A stretch of 26,626 bases of DNA from a virus. Location: positions 1 to 26,626 of IMG/VR virus record IMGVR_UViG_3300017992_000074; one strand, 5' to 3'. The position numbers and the translations under genes were made by a program. Shown here piece by piece: positions 12,824 to 20,723 of the stretch. The notes beneath the pieces are model-generated. The model did no database searches. It was not told where the DNA came from and saw only the letters and a list, made by a program, of their open reading frames with translations. Position 1 is the first letter of the stretch. Each line of letters begins with the position of its first letter.

Positions 12824-13450
12824 ATGTTCAACGAGCTTCAAGACCTCCTTGGGCTACAAGCTGACACCATCGCCGATGTGCCCTTAGTAGTGCCTTTTGT
12901 GATCAATGACAGATCGATGCTTCCAAAGGAATTCCCCATTTCAAAGACAGAAACAGAAGAGGAGCTTAAACGCTTCTCCCTCCCATGGATCCGCGCCAAG
13001 ATCACCCGAAAGAAGACGGTTAAAAAAGAATATCGCACGGAGATCATCATTGAGCCACAAAAGACCGGCACCGTCATGCGTCTACACCCCCTCATTACCA
13101 AGATAGACCAGGAAGACCTGGAGAAGATATCGGTCAACCAAGACAGGCCGTTTGATGAGGCAGCCCCGGGCATCATGGCTAAGTATCATGACGTGATTGT
13201 GGAGGCCATATGCATTGGGATTTATAACAGAAAGGGCCCGTTCCCTGAGTATATGCCCGAGTTCTTAAGGGAGAATTGCACATGGAAGGACCTGCACTAT
13301 TTCCTTAACGCCATCCTTTTTCGGATGGGGACATTGTCTTTCATAAACTCTACCACTCTTCTGACGAAGATGGGCCCGGGAGCAGCGGAGATAATAGCCC
13401 TGCAGGAGAACCTGGAGAGCCACGGGAAGGAAAGGCTGATGACAGGCTGA
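12824..13450 (+). CDS. Tail assembly chaperone, short form (gpG-like)
   Basis: A 208-residue protein in the slot between tail tube and tape measure that holds lambda G/GT-like chaperones. These coat the tape measure during tail assembly and are absent from the finished tail. The N-terminal half is mixed with many Lys/Glu residues; the middle has L-H-P-L-I-T-K-I and a helix-rich region (about 105-185). Near its end it contains the heptamer GGGCCCG in the right frame for a -1 slip, and the -1 frame is open from 13309 to a stop at 13684-13686. Without slipping, translation stops at 13448-13450. Family assignment is from context and the overlapping frame, since these chaperones vary greatly in sequence. 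Confidence 0.75.
   Translation: MFNELQDLLGLQADTIADVPLVVPFVINDRSMLPKEFPISKTETEEELKRFSLPWIRAKITRKKTVKKEYRTEIIIEPQKTGTVMRLHPLITKIDQEDLEKISVNQDRPFDEAAPGIMAKYHDVIVEAICIGIYNRKGPFPEYMPEFLRENCTWKDLHYFLNAILFRMGTLSFINSTTLLTKMGPGAAEIIALQENLESHGKERLMTG
13372..13378 (+). promoter_or_regulatory. Candidate -1 frameshift site GGGCCCG
   Basis: The heptamer fits X-XXY-YYZ in the zero frame of the chaperone gene: G, then codons GGC (13373-13375) and CCG (13376-13378). After slipping, the codons would be GGG and CCC. It falls within the stretch 13309-13450 where both frames are open. GC-rich YYZ is not the most slippery type, so CTT-TTT at 13316-13321 remains an alternative. Confidence 0.45.
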
Positions 13451-13686
13451 TAAACCCCTTCTCGCTCCTTGAAATAGTAAACAAGGCCTTTGGATTTGAT
13501 CCACATTACACCCTGTGGGGGATGAGCTATCAGATGCTCAACTCCATGATGATTGAAGCCGGCTTCCGACAAAAGAATAGTGAGATCCTGCGCGATGAGC
13601 ACGGTGAATTCGAATGGATAGAGCATGAAGATTTTGATGGTAAGATGCAAAAGATCAAAAAATACAAAGACCCAAAAGCCGTATAA
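13378..13686 (+). CDS. T-domain of frameshifted tail assembly chaperone (gpGT-like)
   Basis: This -1 frame extends the chaperone gene. A slip at 13372-13378 would join the first 185 residues to 102 more, giving about 287 residues. The first part of the extension is a Gly/Ser/Pro/Glu-rich linker. It is followed by a folded-looking domain, I-N-P-F-S-L-L-E-I-V-N-K-A-F-G-F and Y-T-L-W-G-M-S-Y-Q-M-L-N-S-M-M-I-E-A, like the T domain that links the chaperone to the tail tube. A charged tail ends at the TAA 13684-13686, three bases before the tape-measure ATG. No plausible independent ATG start precedes the conserved-looking part. This explains the otherwise empty 240 bases between the neighbouring genes. 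Confidence 0.7.
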   Translation, partial: GSSGDNSPAGEPGEPREGKADDRLINPFSLLEIVNKAFGFDPHYTLWGMSYQMLNSMMIEAGFRQKNSEILRDEHGEFEWIEHEDFDGKMQKIKKYKDPKAV

Positions 13687-13689
13687 GCC

Positions 13690-16600
13690 ATGCCGATACC
13701 CACAGGAAGCAATGACCTGTATTTTGCCACAGGGATAGACAACACCGGATTAATGCGTGGATCTCAGCAGGCCATTGGGATCATACGCGGTATGACCTCA
13801 CAGATCACCAAGGCAGATGTTTTCGCCGGTCTGGCGGCTGGCGCTGCAATAGCTTTCGCAAAGGCATCGGATGCCGTGAAAGACTTCGCCATTGAGTATG
13901 AGCACTCGATGAAGGAGGTGCAGACCATCTCCGCGGCCGTGCAGGGCAATTTTGACGGTTATGCAGACGCCATTGTTCGTATGTCCACCGAGGTGCCTCA
14001 ATCAGCTAATGAGCTGGCCAAGGCCTATTATCAGATCGTCTCTGCCGGATACGATGGTGCTGAGGGGCTCAGGCTTTTGGAGACCTCCGCCAAGGGGGCC
14101 GTTGGGGGCGTCTCTGATGTGGCAACCGTAGCCGACGGTATCACCACGGTGATGAACGCGTGGAAGCTATCCGCCGCACAAGCAGGTGAGGTTTCTGATA
14201 CGTTTTTTAATACGGTTAAGCTGGGTAAGACCACAATTAGTGAGCTGGCCAGCAATATAGCCCAGGTAGCCCCTCTGGCCGCCGCATATGGGGTGAGCTT
14301 CGAACAGATCGCCTCCGCTACGGCCACCCTGACCAAGCAGGGAACCTCCACATCCATGGCTATGACACAGTTGCGTCAAGCCCTTATCGCCGTAAATGAG
14401 CAGCTGGGGCAGGGATGGAGTGAATCATATACCCTCCAAGAGGCCTTTGACCTGGTTGCCGAAAAGGCCTCCTCTGCGGGAGTGGATATCAAAGAACTCA
14501 CCGGAAGGGTTGAGGGTGCGCTGGCCATCATGGCCACAACTGGGCAGAACGCCAGGGGTGCAGCTGAGGACCTTGAGACTTATGCCAAGGCGGTGGGTGC
14601 CTCAAGCGACGCCTTTAATATTATGATTGAGGACTCCGTGAATCAAAGCCAGCTGCTTAAGAACAACCTCCTGGCGGCCCTCAAACCCCTGGGTGACTTC
14701 TTTGCCGGCAAGGGGACTGATTTTGCCAAGACAATGAATGAGGCGTTTGCCTCTGGCAGGATTGAAGAGTTCACCAAGTATCTGGCCATTGCCACAACGG
14801 CCCTGGTTGCCTACAAGGTTACCACCAAGGCGGCGGCGGTCAGCAAGATTTCATTCATGCGGGCTATTGTGCGAACGCGTAAAGCACTACAAGCGTTCAA
14901 TGTGGTGGCCAAAGCCAATCCGATCGGGCTGGTGGTAACGGCCATCACGGCGGCCGCCACGGCCTTCCTGTTGTTCAGACAGAGGGCAGCCGAAGCCTCC
15001 AAGGAATTCAGGGAATTCACCGCAGAGTCGGCTCGTCAGAAAATAGAGATGGAGGGGCTGTTCAGGATCCTGGGAAAAACAGCAAAAGGGACTGATGCAC
15101 ATAAGGAAGCCCTGGAGAGAATCAATGAGAAGTACGGGGACTATCTGCCCAACCTGCTTTCCGAGAAAAGCACCCTGGAGGATATCAAAACGGCCCACGA
15201 AGAGGCTCAGAAAGCCATGGAGAATCGGCTTACCTCCGCGGCCATGACTGAGGCCCTGGAGAGTGCTACTAAAGAGGCTATCAATGCCCAAGCCGGAATA
15301 AAGGGCAAGCTATTGGAGGGGCTGGCTGATAGGCTGGGTGACGAAGCGGCCGGCTTGGCGGTAAACAATTTTGATGTCCTGGTCGGAAAATTCAAGGAGC
15401 TGGATGAGGCCTACAAGAAGCTCATGTCGGAGGGCAACACCGCTGAGGCGGGGAGAAAATGGGCGGAGCTACAGAAGGGTGTACGTGAATTTGTTGACAC
15501 GTTCACGGGTGGGAAGGATTATAACCTGGTGTTCAATCTGGCGGAGCAAATGGTCATTGAACAGGGAAACCTGGAAGCAAAAGCACAGGAGATCCGGGAC
15601 TTATACAAAGGATTTTTTACTGATGACAATCTTTTCGGTGGGACATCCGGCTTTTTTAATGGTGGTGGCCCCGGAGGGAAGGGTGGCTTTCAGATTCTGA
15701 ATGTAGAAGATCTGGAGAAGCAGCTGGACGCGGCGAAAAAAGCCTTTCAGGAGCTTGCGCGCCTTCGTGCAGCTGGCCTTGAGGGGGAGTCAGGTGATCA
15801 ATATGATGTCTTCACCCAGTATGGGGATTCGTTTGATGAGTACCTGGCCTATATGAAAGGCCAGTACAGGGAGTTTGGTGCTCAGCTGAAGATTATCAAC
15901 CTGGAGTTATCAGAGGGGATCATTGAGGCCAACCGCAAGATCCAGGAATGGTATAAGGATATGGCCGATGAGGCAAAGGATGAGTGGGATGAAGCATATC
16001 AGTCAATGGCCAAAAATCTTGACAAGCTGACCTCCCAAATCGAGAAGGACATCCAGATCAGCGTCAATAAGGAATCCTTTGATGAGGTTGACAAGGTGTT
16101 CCGGTTTTTGGGAAAGACATTTGAGTTCAAGCAGTCGGAGATAGAGGGCCTGGAGCGTGACATGAACTACTTCGGACAGACCATGGGAAAGCTGTCGGGG
16201 GTCATCGGTAAATTTAGTGATGAAACAGGTCAAGCAGTGGCCTCCATGGGGCAGATCGTTTCCAATGCGGGCGCTATCGCCAATTATATAGCTACCGGAG
16301 ACACGCTCACCCTGATCAATGGGATCATTGGTATTGTGGATGGATTGGTAGATTTCTTTAATGAAATTGCCGGAAAGAAGGCGGCGGCCCAGGCGGAGCA
16401 GATGGCACAGCAGGCGGAACGCATTTCTTATGCCGTGGATAGGATAAACAAATCCCTTCAGGATCAGTACTATTATATTCAGCGGATCAACGGGGTGCCC
16501 GTCTTCAAAGATGCCGAGCAATCCATAGATCGGATGCGGGACGGCATTGACTCCTTGGTCGCCTCACTAAACAATGTGGACATCACCATTGATCTGCCGG

Positions 16601-17382
16601 GGAGCGATATCGTTCCCACCCTAGACACTTCCAACTGGGATCTGGCCGATTATTATGACGCACTACGGAAGTGGGGCTCTATCATGAACGATGAGGTCAG
16701 GGATCAGATCCAGTCGACCCTCGATCAGATCTATGATTATGAAAAAGCCATCGAGGAGATGGAGTTACAGATCAAGATCGACCTGGTAGGCTTTGACATC
16801 AACACATTAGTGGATGATGTGATGGGTATGTTTCAAGAGATGGAGCGTGGGGCCCATGATTTCGGCGCCACCTTCGAGGAGATCATGCAAAAGTCCCTTC
16901 TCAACTCCTTCCAACAGACACATGTCGCCCGCATTATGCAGGAGTTCTATGATGAGCTGTACGCCGCCATGGAGTCCCCGGCTAAAAGGGCTGACGCGAG
17001 AAACTCATATGGGAATATTGACCCAGGCGAGTATGAGGATCTGGAGGCTTCCTGGCAGGCGAAGAGCGAGGCCCTGCAGAACCAGTATGAGTTCATGCTC
17101 AGATTCATGGAGAATATGGGGATGGATATCAGCAACCTGACAGGTGCCGGTGGGGAGGATCCCAACAGCCTGTCGGGCGCCATCCGCAGGAGCCTGACCG
17201 AGGAGACGGGCACCATCCTGGCCGGACGTATGAACACCATCATGCTTGACACCAGGGCGATGGCCGAGGGGATGCAATTAATGACCTCCCATCTGGAACG
17301 AATAGAGGCAAACACCTATCACAACAGACATTTGGATTATATACGGGCAGACATTGCAGACATTAAAAGGCAATTTACCTGA
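13690..17382 (+). CDS. Tail tape measure protein (TP901-type)
   Basis: At 1230 residues this is the second-longest gene here. It has the TP901-like tape-measure core over about residues 60-330: Y-E-H-S-M-K-E-V-Q-T-I, A-K-A-Y-Y-Q-I-V-S-A-G-Y, and S-E-L-A-S-N-I-A-Q-V-A-P-L-A-A. Hydrophobic segments at about 412-429 and 858-890 could insert in a membrane during ejection. Long charged helices fill the rest, with a Gly-rich break near 650-665 and a C-terminal coiled coil (E-R-I-E-A-N). At about 0.15 nm per residue the tail would be near 185 nm, so this is a long-tailed siphovirus; that is an estimate from family knowledge. No lytic-transglycosylase or peptidase motif is evident. The start is three bases after the frameshifted chaperone; the stop overlaps the next ATG by one base (TGATG). 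Confidence 0.93.
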   Translation: MPIPTGSNDLYFATGIDNTGLMRGSQQAIGIIRGMTSQITKADVFAGLAAGAAIAFAKASDAVKDFAIEYEHSMKEVQTISAAVQGNFDGYADAIVRMSTEVPQSANELAKAYYQIVSAGYDGAEGLRLLETSAKGAVGGVSDVATVADGITTVMNAWKLSAAQAGEVSDTFFNTVKLGKTTISELASNIAQVAPLAAAYGVSFEQIASATATLTKQGTSTSMAMTQLRQALIAVNEQLGQGWSESYTLQEAFDLVAEKASSAGVDIKELTGRVEGALAIMATTGQNARGAAEDLETYAKAVGASSDAFNIMIEDSVNQSQLLKNNLLAALKPLGDFFAGKGTDFAKTMNEAFASGRIEEFTKYLAIATTALVAYKVTTKAAAVSKISFMRAIVRTRKALQAFNVVAKANPIGLVVTAITAAATAFLLFRQRAAEASKEFREFTAESARQKIEMEGLFRILGKTAKGTDAHKEALERINEKYGDYLPNLLSEKSTLEDIKTAHEEAQKAMENRLTSAAMTEALESATKEAINAQAGIKGKLLEGLADRLGDEAAGLAVNNFDVLVGKFKELDEAYKKLMSEGNTAEAGRKWAELQKGVREFVDTFTGGKDYNLVFNLAEQMVIEQGNLEAKAQEIRDLYKGFFTDDNLFGGTSGFFNGGGPGGKGGFQILNVEDLEKQLDAAKKAFQELARLRAAGLEGESGDQYDVFTQYGDSFDEYLAYMKGQYREFGAQLKIINLELSEGIIEANRKIQEWYKDMADEAKDEWDEAYQSMAKNLDKLTSQIEKDIQISVNKESFDEVDKVFRFLGKTFEFKQSEIEGLERDMNYFGQTMGKLSGVIGKFSDETGQAVASMGQIVSNAGAIANYIATGDTLTLINGIIGIVDGLVDFFNEIAGKKAAAQAEQMAQQAERISYAVDRINKSLQDQYYYIQRINGVPVFKDAEQSIDRMRDGIDSLVASLNNVDITIDLPGSDIVPTLDTSNWDLADYYDALRKWGSIMNDEVRDQIQSTLDQIYDYEKAIEEMELQIKIDLVGFDINTLVDDVMGMFQEMERGAHDFGATFEEIMQKSLLNSFQQTHVARIMQEFYDELYAAMESPAKRADARNSYGNIDPGEYEDLEASWQAKSEALQNQYEFMLRFMENMGMDISNLTGAGGEDPNSLSGAIRRSLTEETGTILAGRMNTIMLDTRAMAEGMQLMTSHLERIEANTYHNRHLDYIRADIADIKRQFT

Positions 17383-18248
17383 TGGCATATAGCATTAATA
17401 CCATACCATTCGAGAATTATAACCTGGTTCCGCTTTCCTCTATCGGGGCTATGGACATCCCCAAAAGGCTTGGAAAGACGGAGCATGATTGGCAGGACGG
17501 GAATGGGGTGGAGCCATATGTTGAGGCGGCAGATCTATCTTGGGATGGCCGAGAGATATCCATCCTGTTCTTTTACAATGGATCCAACCTGTTCTATGAT
17601 CTAAACCTTCTCAGGAGCCTATATGAGGGACAGGATGTTACCCTCATCACCTCATATGGAACACATTCGGCCAGGATGAAAAGTATAAAGGAGAACGCCA
17701 CATTCAGCCCGAACGGGAAGGCCGTCGTGGTGATACAGTTCTGGGAAACCACCGTTCCCGTGCCAACCCCCGCGTCGCCCTCGGGGGGTAATAACCCCAC
17801 CCTGGACGGGTACTCTTTCTGGTCGGATTTTTCAATGGTGGTACAAGAGATGAAATTACTCTATGACAACTCATACCATAAGCGGGAGCTTACCTACGGC
17901 AACACACCGCCCCAGTACTCCGCCTACCGCCCGGTGCGTAAGTGCAGCATCACCCTATATGGCAAATACCCAACCTCATCGGCGATGTTAACGGCGGTAA
18001 ATAATCTCCACGGGGTGGTCCGGCAACCGGGCATGAAGGTCCTGGAATATCACTCAATCACAGCCAACACCTACTATGCGGACACAACAAGGGTGAAAGC
18101 AGATATTAAGCGGGCAAACGCCCTGGTTCGTCTCAACCTTCGGATCGCCGACATAGGGGTGGATGTTGAAGGTGGCGGAGCAATCATATTCCCAACAGCC
18201 GGCATAGTTGAGTTCCCGGCAAGCGGGGTGGTAACATTTGAAAACTAA
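17382..18248 (+). CDS. Distal tail protein (Dit-like, predicted)
   Basis: A 288-residue protein in the distal tail position between tape measure and tail-tip genes, with one-base overlaps to both. The N-terminal region (about 1-130) is beta-rich, with I-S-I-L-F-F-Y-N-G-S and V-V-V-I-Q-F-W-E strands that fit the ring-forming belt domain of Dit proteins. A Pro/Gly-rich hinge (P-V-P-T-P-A-S-P-S-G-G) near 128-138 separates a second domain with K-R-E-L-T-Y-G and L-H-G-V-V-R-Q-P-G. The last 20 residues show short repeats of the form I-x-F-P-x-x-G. Dit proteins join the tube end to the tip complex. The assignment relies on order and domain shape; sequence identity to known members is not obvious. 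Confidence 0.6.
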   Translation: MAYSINTIPFENYNLVPLSSIGAMDIPKRLGKTEHDWQDGNGVEPYVEAADLSWDGREISILFFYNGSNLFYDLNLLRSLYEGQDVTLITSYGTHSARMKSIKENATFSPNGKAVVVIQFWETTVPVPTPASPSGGNNPTLDGYSFWSDFSMVVQEMKLLYDNSYHKRELTYGNTPPQYSAYRPVRKCSITLYGKYPTSSAMLTAVNNLHGVVRQPGMKVLEYHSITANTYYADTTRVKADIKRANALVRLNLRIADIGVDVEGGGAIIFPTAGIVEFPASGVVTFEN

Positions 18249-20722
18249 TGGCAACGATAACGATTCAAAGAGGCGCCGGAACGGTATTAACACCAAACAT
18301 CGATGATAGCTCCAGGCTGCATAAGAAATTGAACGGTGAGGATTACATTATCCTCGACTTCACTTATGACTCATTTGTTGAGATCCTTGTTGGTGATTTC
18401 ATCACATGGCGCGGTATAACCTACACGGTGAAGGAGGGCCCCGATTTTCGAAAGATCAGCGGGGCAGAGTATAAATACTCCATTCGCTTCGAGGGTCCGT
18501 ATATCGGCCTTGATGAGGCCTATTTCTTGCTTGATGGGGAGGCAGACTTTCCATTAACCGGTAAGGCGGCCGATTTCCTGGATCTGATCATCACCAATCT
18601 CAACCGCGTTCATGGCGCGGGCACCTATTCCGCCGGCACGGTTGCGGCTACCGAGTTTCGAGATCTTACTTTTAACATAGAGTCGTGCCTTAATGTTCTT
18701 CAGCGCCTATGTGAAGAGTATGAGCTTGAATATACCATCTCCCCGTCCGGCGTGATTGACCTGGTTCCCTCCGTGGGTAATGCCACCGGGTTAAACCTGG
18801 AATATACCGAAGGACTATATAACATCAACCGCAGAAAAGTTGGGGATAAAAACCTTATCACCCGGTTGTATGCCTATGGCTCTGAGAAGAACCTGGAGTA
18901 CTCGTATGGAGCCAAAAGGCTCAAGCTGGCATCGCCTGGTTACCTGGAGGCGAATGTGGGGCTGTTTGGGATTCGTGAGGGGGTGAAGATGTTTGATGAT
19001 GTGTATCCGCATTTCAACGGGTCAGTGGACAGCGTTCCGGAGATAACCTCAATAGTTGATGCCGGGATAAACTTTGATCTCAATGATTACCTCCTGGAGG
19101 GCCTTATTGCAAAGATCGTATTCAAAACCGGGGACCTGGCGGGGATGGAGTTTGAAATACAGTCCTATAATCATACTACTCATACGGTTGTTTTCAATGA
19201 ATATACGGACGAGAATGATTTAACCCTCCCAAGCTCCACTTTTGCACCGGCACCCGGGGACGAGTTTACTTTTGTGGATATCAAGATGCCACAGGCGTAT
19301 ATCGATGGCGCCGAGGCCACGCTGGCCAGCAAGGCTCAGGATTACCTTGATCAGATGTCCACGGTCAACGTTCAATATGATGTTGAGACAGACTCACATT
19401 ATCTACAATCCCATTCCACCATCTTGGATGTGGGCGATCTTGTTATGATCTCAGATCCAGAGCTGGCCACCGGTGGGCTGAACTTCCGGATACTGGAATT
19501 AAATCAATCAATAGCCGACCCATATGACTACAATATCACCATCGGTGAGCATGTCCTGATAAGCTATATATCCAAGGTGACCACCGAAAGGGAGAAGATG
19601 CGGGAGACCATCACCGTCGCGGACAAGAAGATGTATAAAGAGATCCGGAGGCGCTATTTAGACCTGGAAGAATTACAGGGGATGATCTTTGACCAGGATA
19701 ACTATTTCGATCCCGATCGCATTAGGCCCCTTTCGATTCAAACATCCATGCTAGCTGTAGGCAGCAAGAGCACACAGATGCATCTCAATGGCGTGGTTGC
19801 TGAGCCAAACTATGGGGGTAATGCCAACGCACTGCATTTATCCACCGGGTCGCTTACTCACTATTCTATCGATGAGGAGGGGCCCAGAACATGGGATATC
19901 GCCGCCGCATACACGAATAGCAGCCTTGTCCCGGGGACGGCCTACTATATATACGTGATGTGCTTCGACGCCAATGATAATGGCGCCTGGCTTGTTACAC
20001 CATCGCAATATGATATCAGCGACGGCCTGGGGACATACTACTTCCTGGTGGGAATACTCTCCTCCGTGGCTGATGACATCCGGGGCCTTGCGTGGCTGTA
20101 CGGCCAAACCACCATCAATGGGGGATTTATAAAGACCGGCCGTATAGAATCGCTGGACGGTCAGACGTGGATAGACCTCGACTCGGGCCAGGCCATGCTC
20201 TCGAATGCGGTGTTTCGCACATCGATCGGCGGAGACCGAGTAGAAATTTCCGGGCAGGATATTAAGGTTTACGATCAAGGGGACATTGTCTTTGAGCTAG
20301 TCCAAGACGGGTATAAGGGGGGCTCAACCATAAAGCTATATGATGATTATGGCAATTACATGTGTATCACGGGTGATGGGATTTCCTCCAATAAGATACC
20401 CATACTCTACCCGGACATTTCTTTCAACAATGATTTTGTCCTTATGCGCGGGAAGGGCCTCTACGTGGAGGAGGATGTGAATATTGACGGGGATCTTACC
20501 GTGGGAGGAACGTACCCCTCCGACTTCGCCATAAAAGATAAACAACCACCCTTGGGCGCCTACTGGCGACAAACCAAAAGGCTAAACCGCCTCCCGGCCT
20601 TTAAAAAGGATGAGCGAACGAATATCACCAAGTATATCGGGGGCCTTGAGGAGACATGTGAGCGGTTGCTTCGATATATGTGGGATCAGGAAAAGAGAAT
20701 TAGAAAACTTGAAAGGAAATAG
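18248..20722 (+). CDS. Tail-tip / baseplate hub protein (Tal-like)
   Basis: An 824-residue protein directly after the Dit-like gene. The N-terminal ~430 residues look like a hub: strands such as I-L-V-G-D-F-I-T-W-R-G-I-T-Y, a helix near L-N-V-L-Q-R-L-C-E-E-Y-E-L-E-Y, and a D-V-G-D-L-V-M-I-S motif common to gp27/gp44-like hubs. Charged helices at about 440-480 may form a trimeric stalk. The C-terminal part has fibre-attachment-like sequence (W-L-Y-G-Q-T-T-I-N-G-G-F-I-K-T-G-R-I, L-D-G-Q-T-W-I-D-L-D-S-G) and ends in a short coiled coil (C-E-R-L-L-R-Y-M-W-D-Q-E-K-R-I). No endopeptidase motif is apparent. It probably anchors the large fibre encoded next, one base downstream of its stop. Confidence 0.8.
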   Translation: MATITIQRGAGTVLTPNIDDSSRLHKKLNGEDYIILDFTYDSFVEILVGDFITWRGITYTVKEGPDFRKISGAEYKYSIRFEGPYIGLDEAYFLLDGEADFPLTGKAADFLDLIITNLNRVHGAGTYSAGTVAATEFRDLTFNIESCLNVLQRLCEEYELEYTISPSGVIDLVPSVGNATGLNLEYTEGLYNINRRKVGDKNLITRLYAYGSEKNLEYSYGAKRLKLASPGYLEANVGLFGIREGVKMFDDVYPHFNGSVDSVPEITSIVDAGINFDLNDYLLEGLIAKIVFKTGDLAGMEFEIQSYNHTTHTVVFNEYTDENDLTLPSSTFAPAPGDEFTFVDIKMPQAYIDGAEATLASKAQDYLDQMSTVNVQYDVETDSHYLQSHSTILDVGDLVMISDPELATGGLNFRILELNQSIADPYDYNITIGEHVLISYISKVTTEREKMRETITVADKKMYKEIRRRYLDLEELQGMIFDQDNYFDPDRIRPLSIQTSMLAVGSKSTQMHLNGVVAEPNYGGNANALHLSTGSLTHYSIDEEGPRTWDIAAAYTNSSLVPGTAYYIYVMCFDANDNGAWLVTPSQYDISDGLGTYYFLVGILSSVADDIRGLAWLYGQTTINGGFIKTGRIESLDGQTWIDLDSGQAMLSNAVFRTSIGGDRVEISGQDIKVYDQGDIVFELVQDGYKGGSTIKLYDDYGNYMCITGDGISSNKIPILYPDISFNNDFVLMRGKGLYVEEDVNIDGDLTVGGTYPSDFAIKDKQPPLGAYWRQTKRLNRLPAFKKDERTNITKYIGGLEETCERLLRYMWDQEKRIRKLERK

Positions 20723-20723
20723 C

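Noticed and set aside
13309-13330. CTT-TTT at 13316-13321 as the main frameshift site
   Set aside because: It does not satisfy the full XXXYYYZ pattern because the preceding base and first codon give C-CTT. It would also add a longer odd-frame stretch before the linker. Kept only as an alternative to GGGCCCG.
16003-16521. 172-codon minus-strand frame inside the tape measure gene
   Set aside because: The tape measure frame is clearly coding here, and every other supported gene in the window is on the + strand.
20610-20723. Upstream ATG at 20610 as start of the large fibre gene
   Set aside because: It overlaps the tail-tip gene by 113 bases and would put 38 polar residues before a perfect signal peptide. 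The ATG at 20724 has AAAGGAAA before it and begins one base after the upstream stop.
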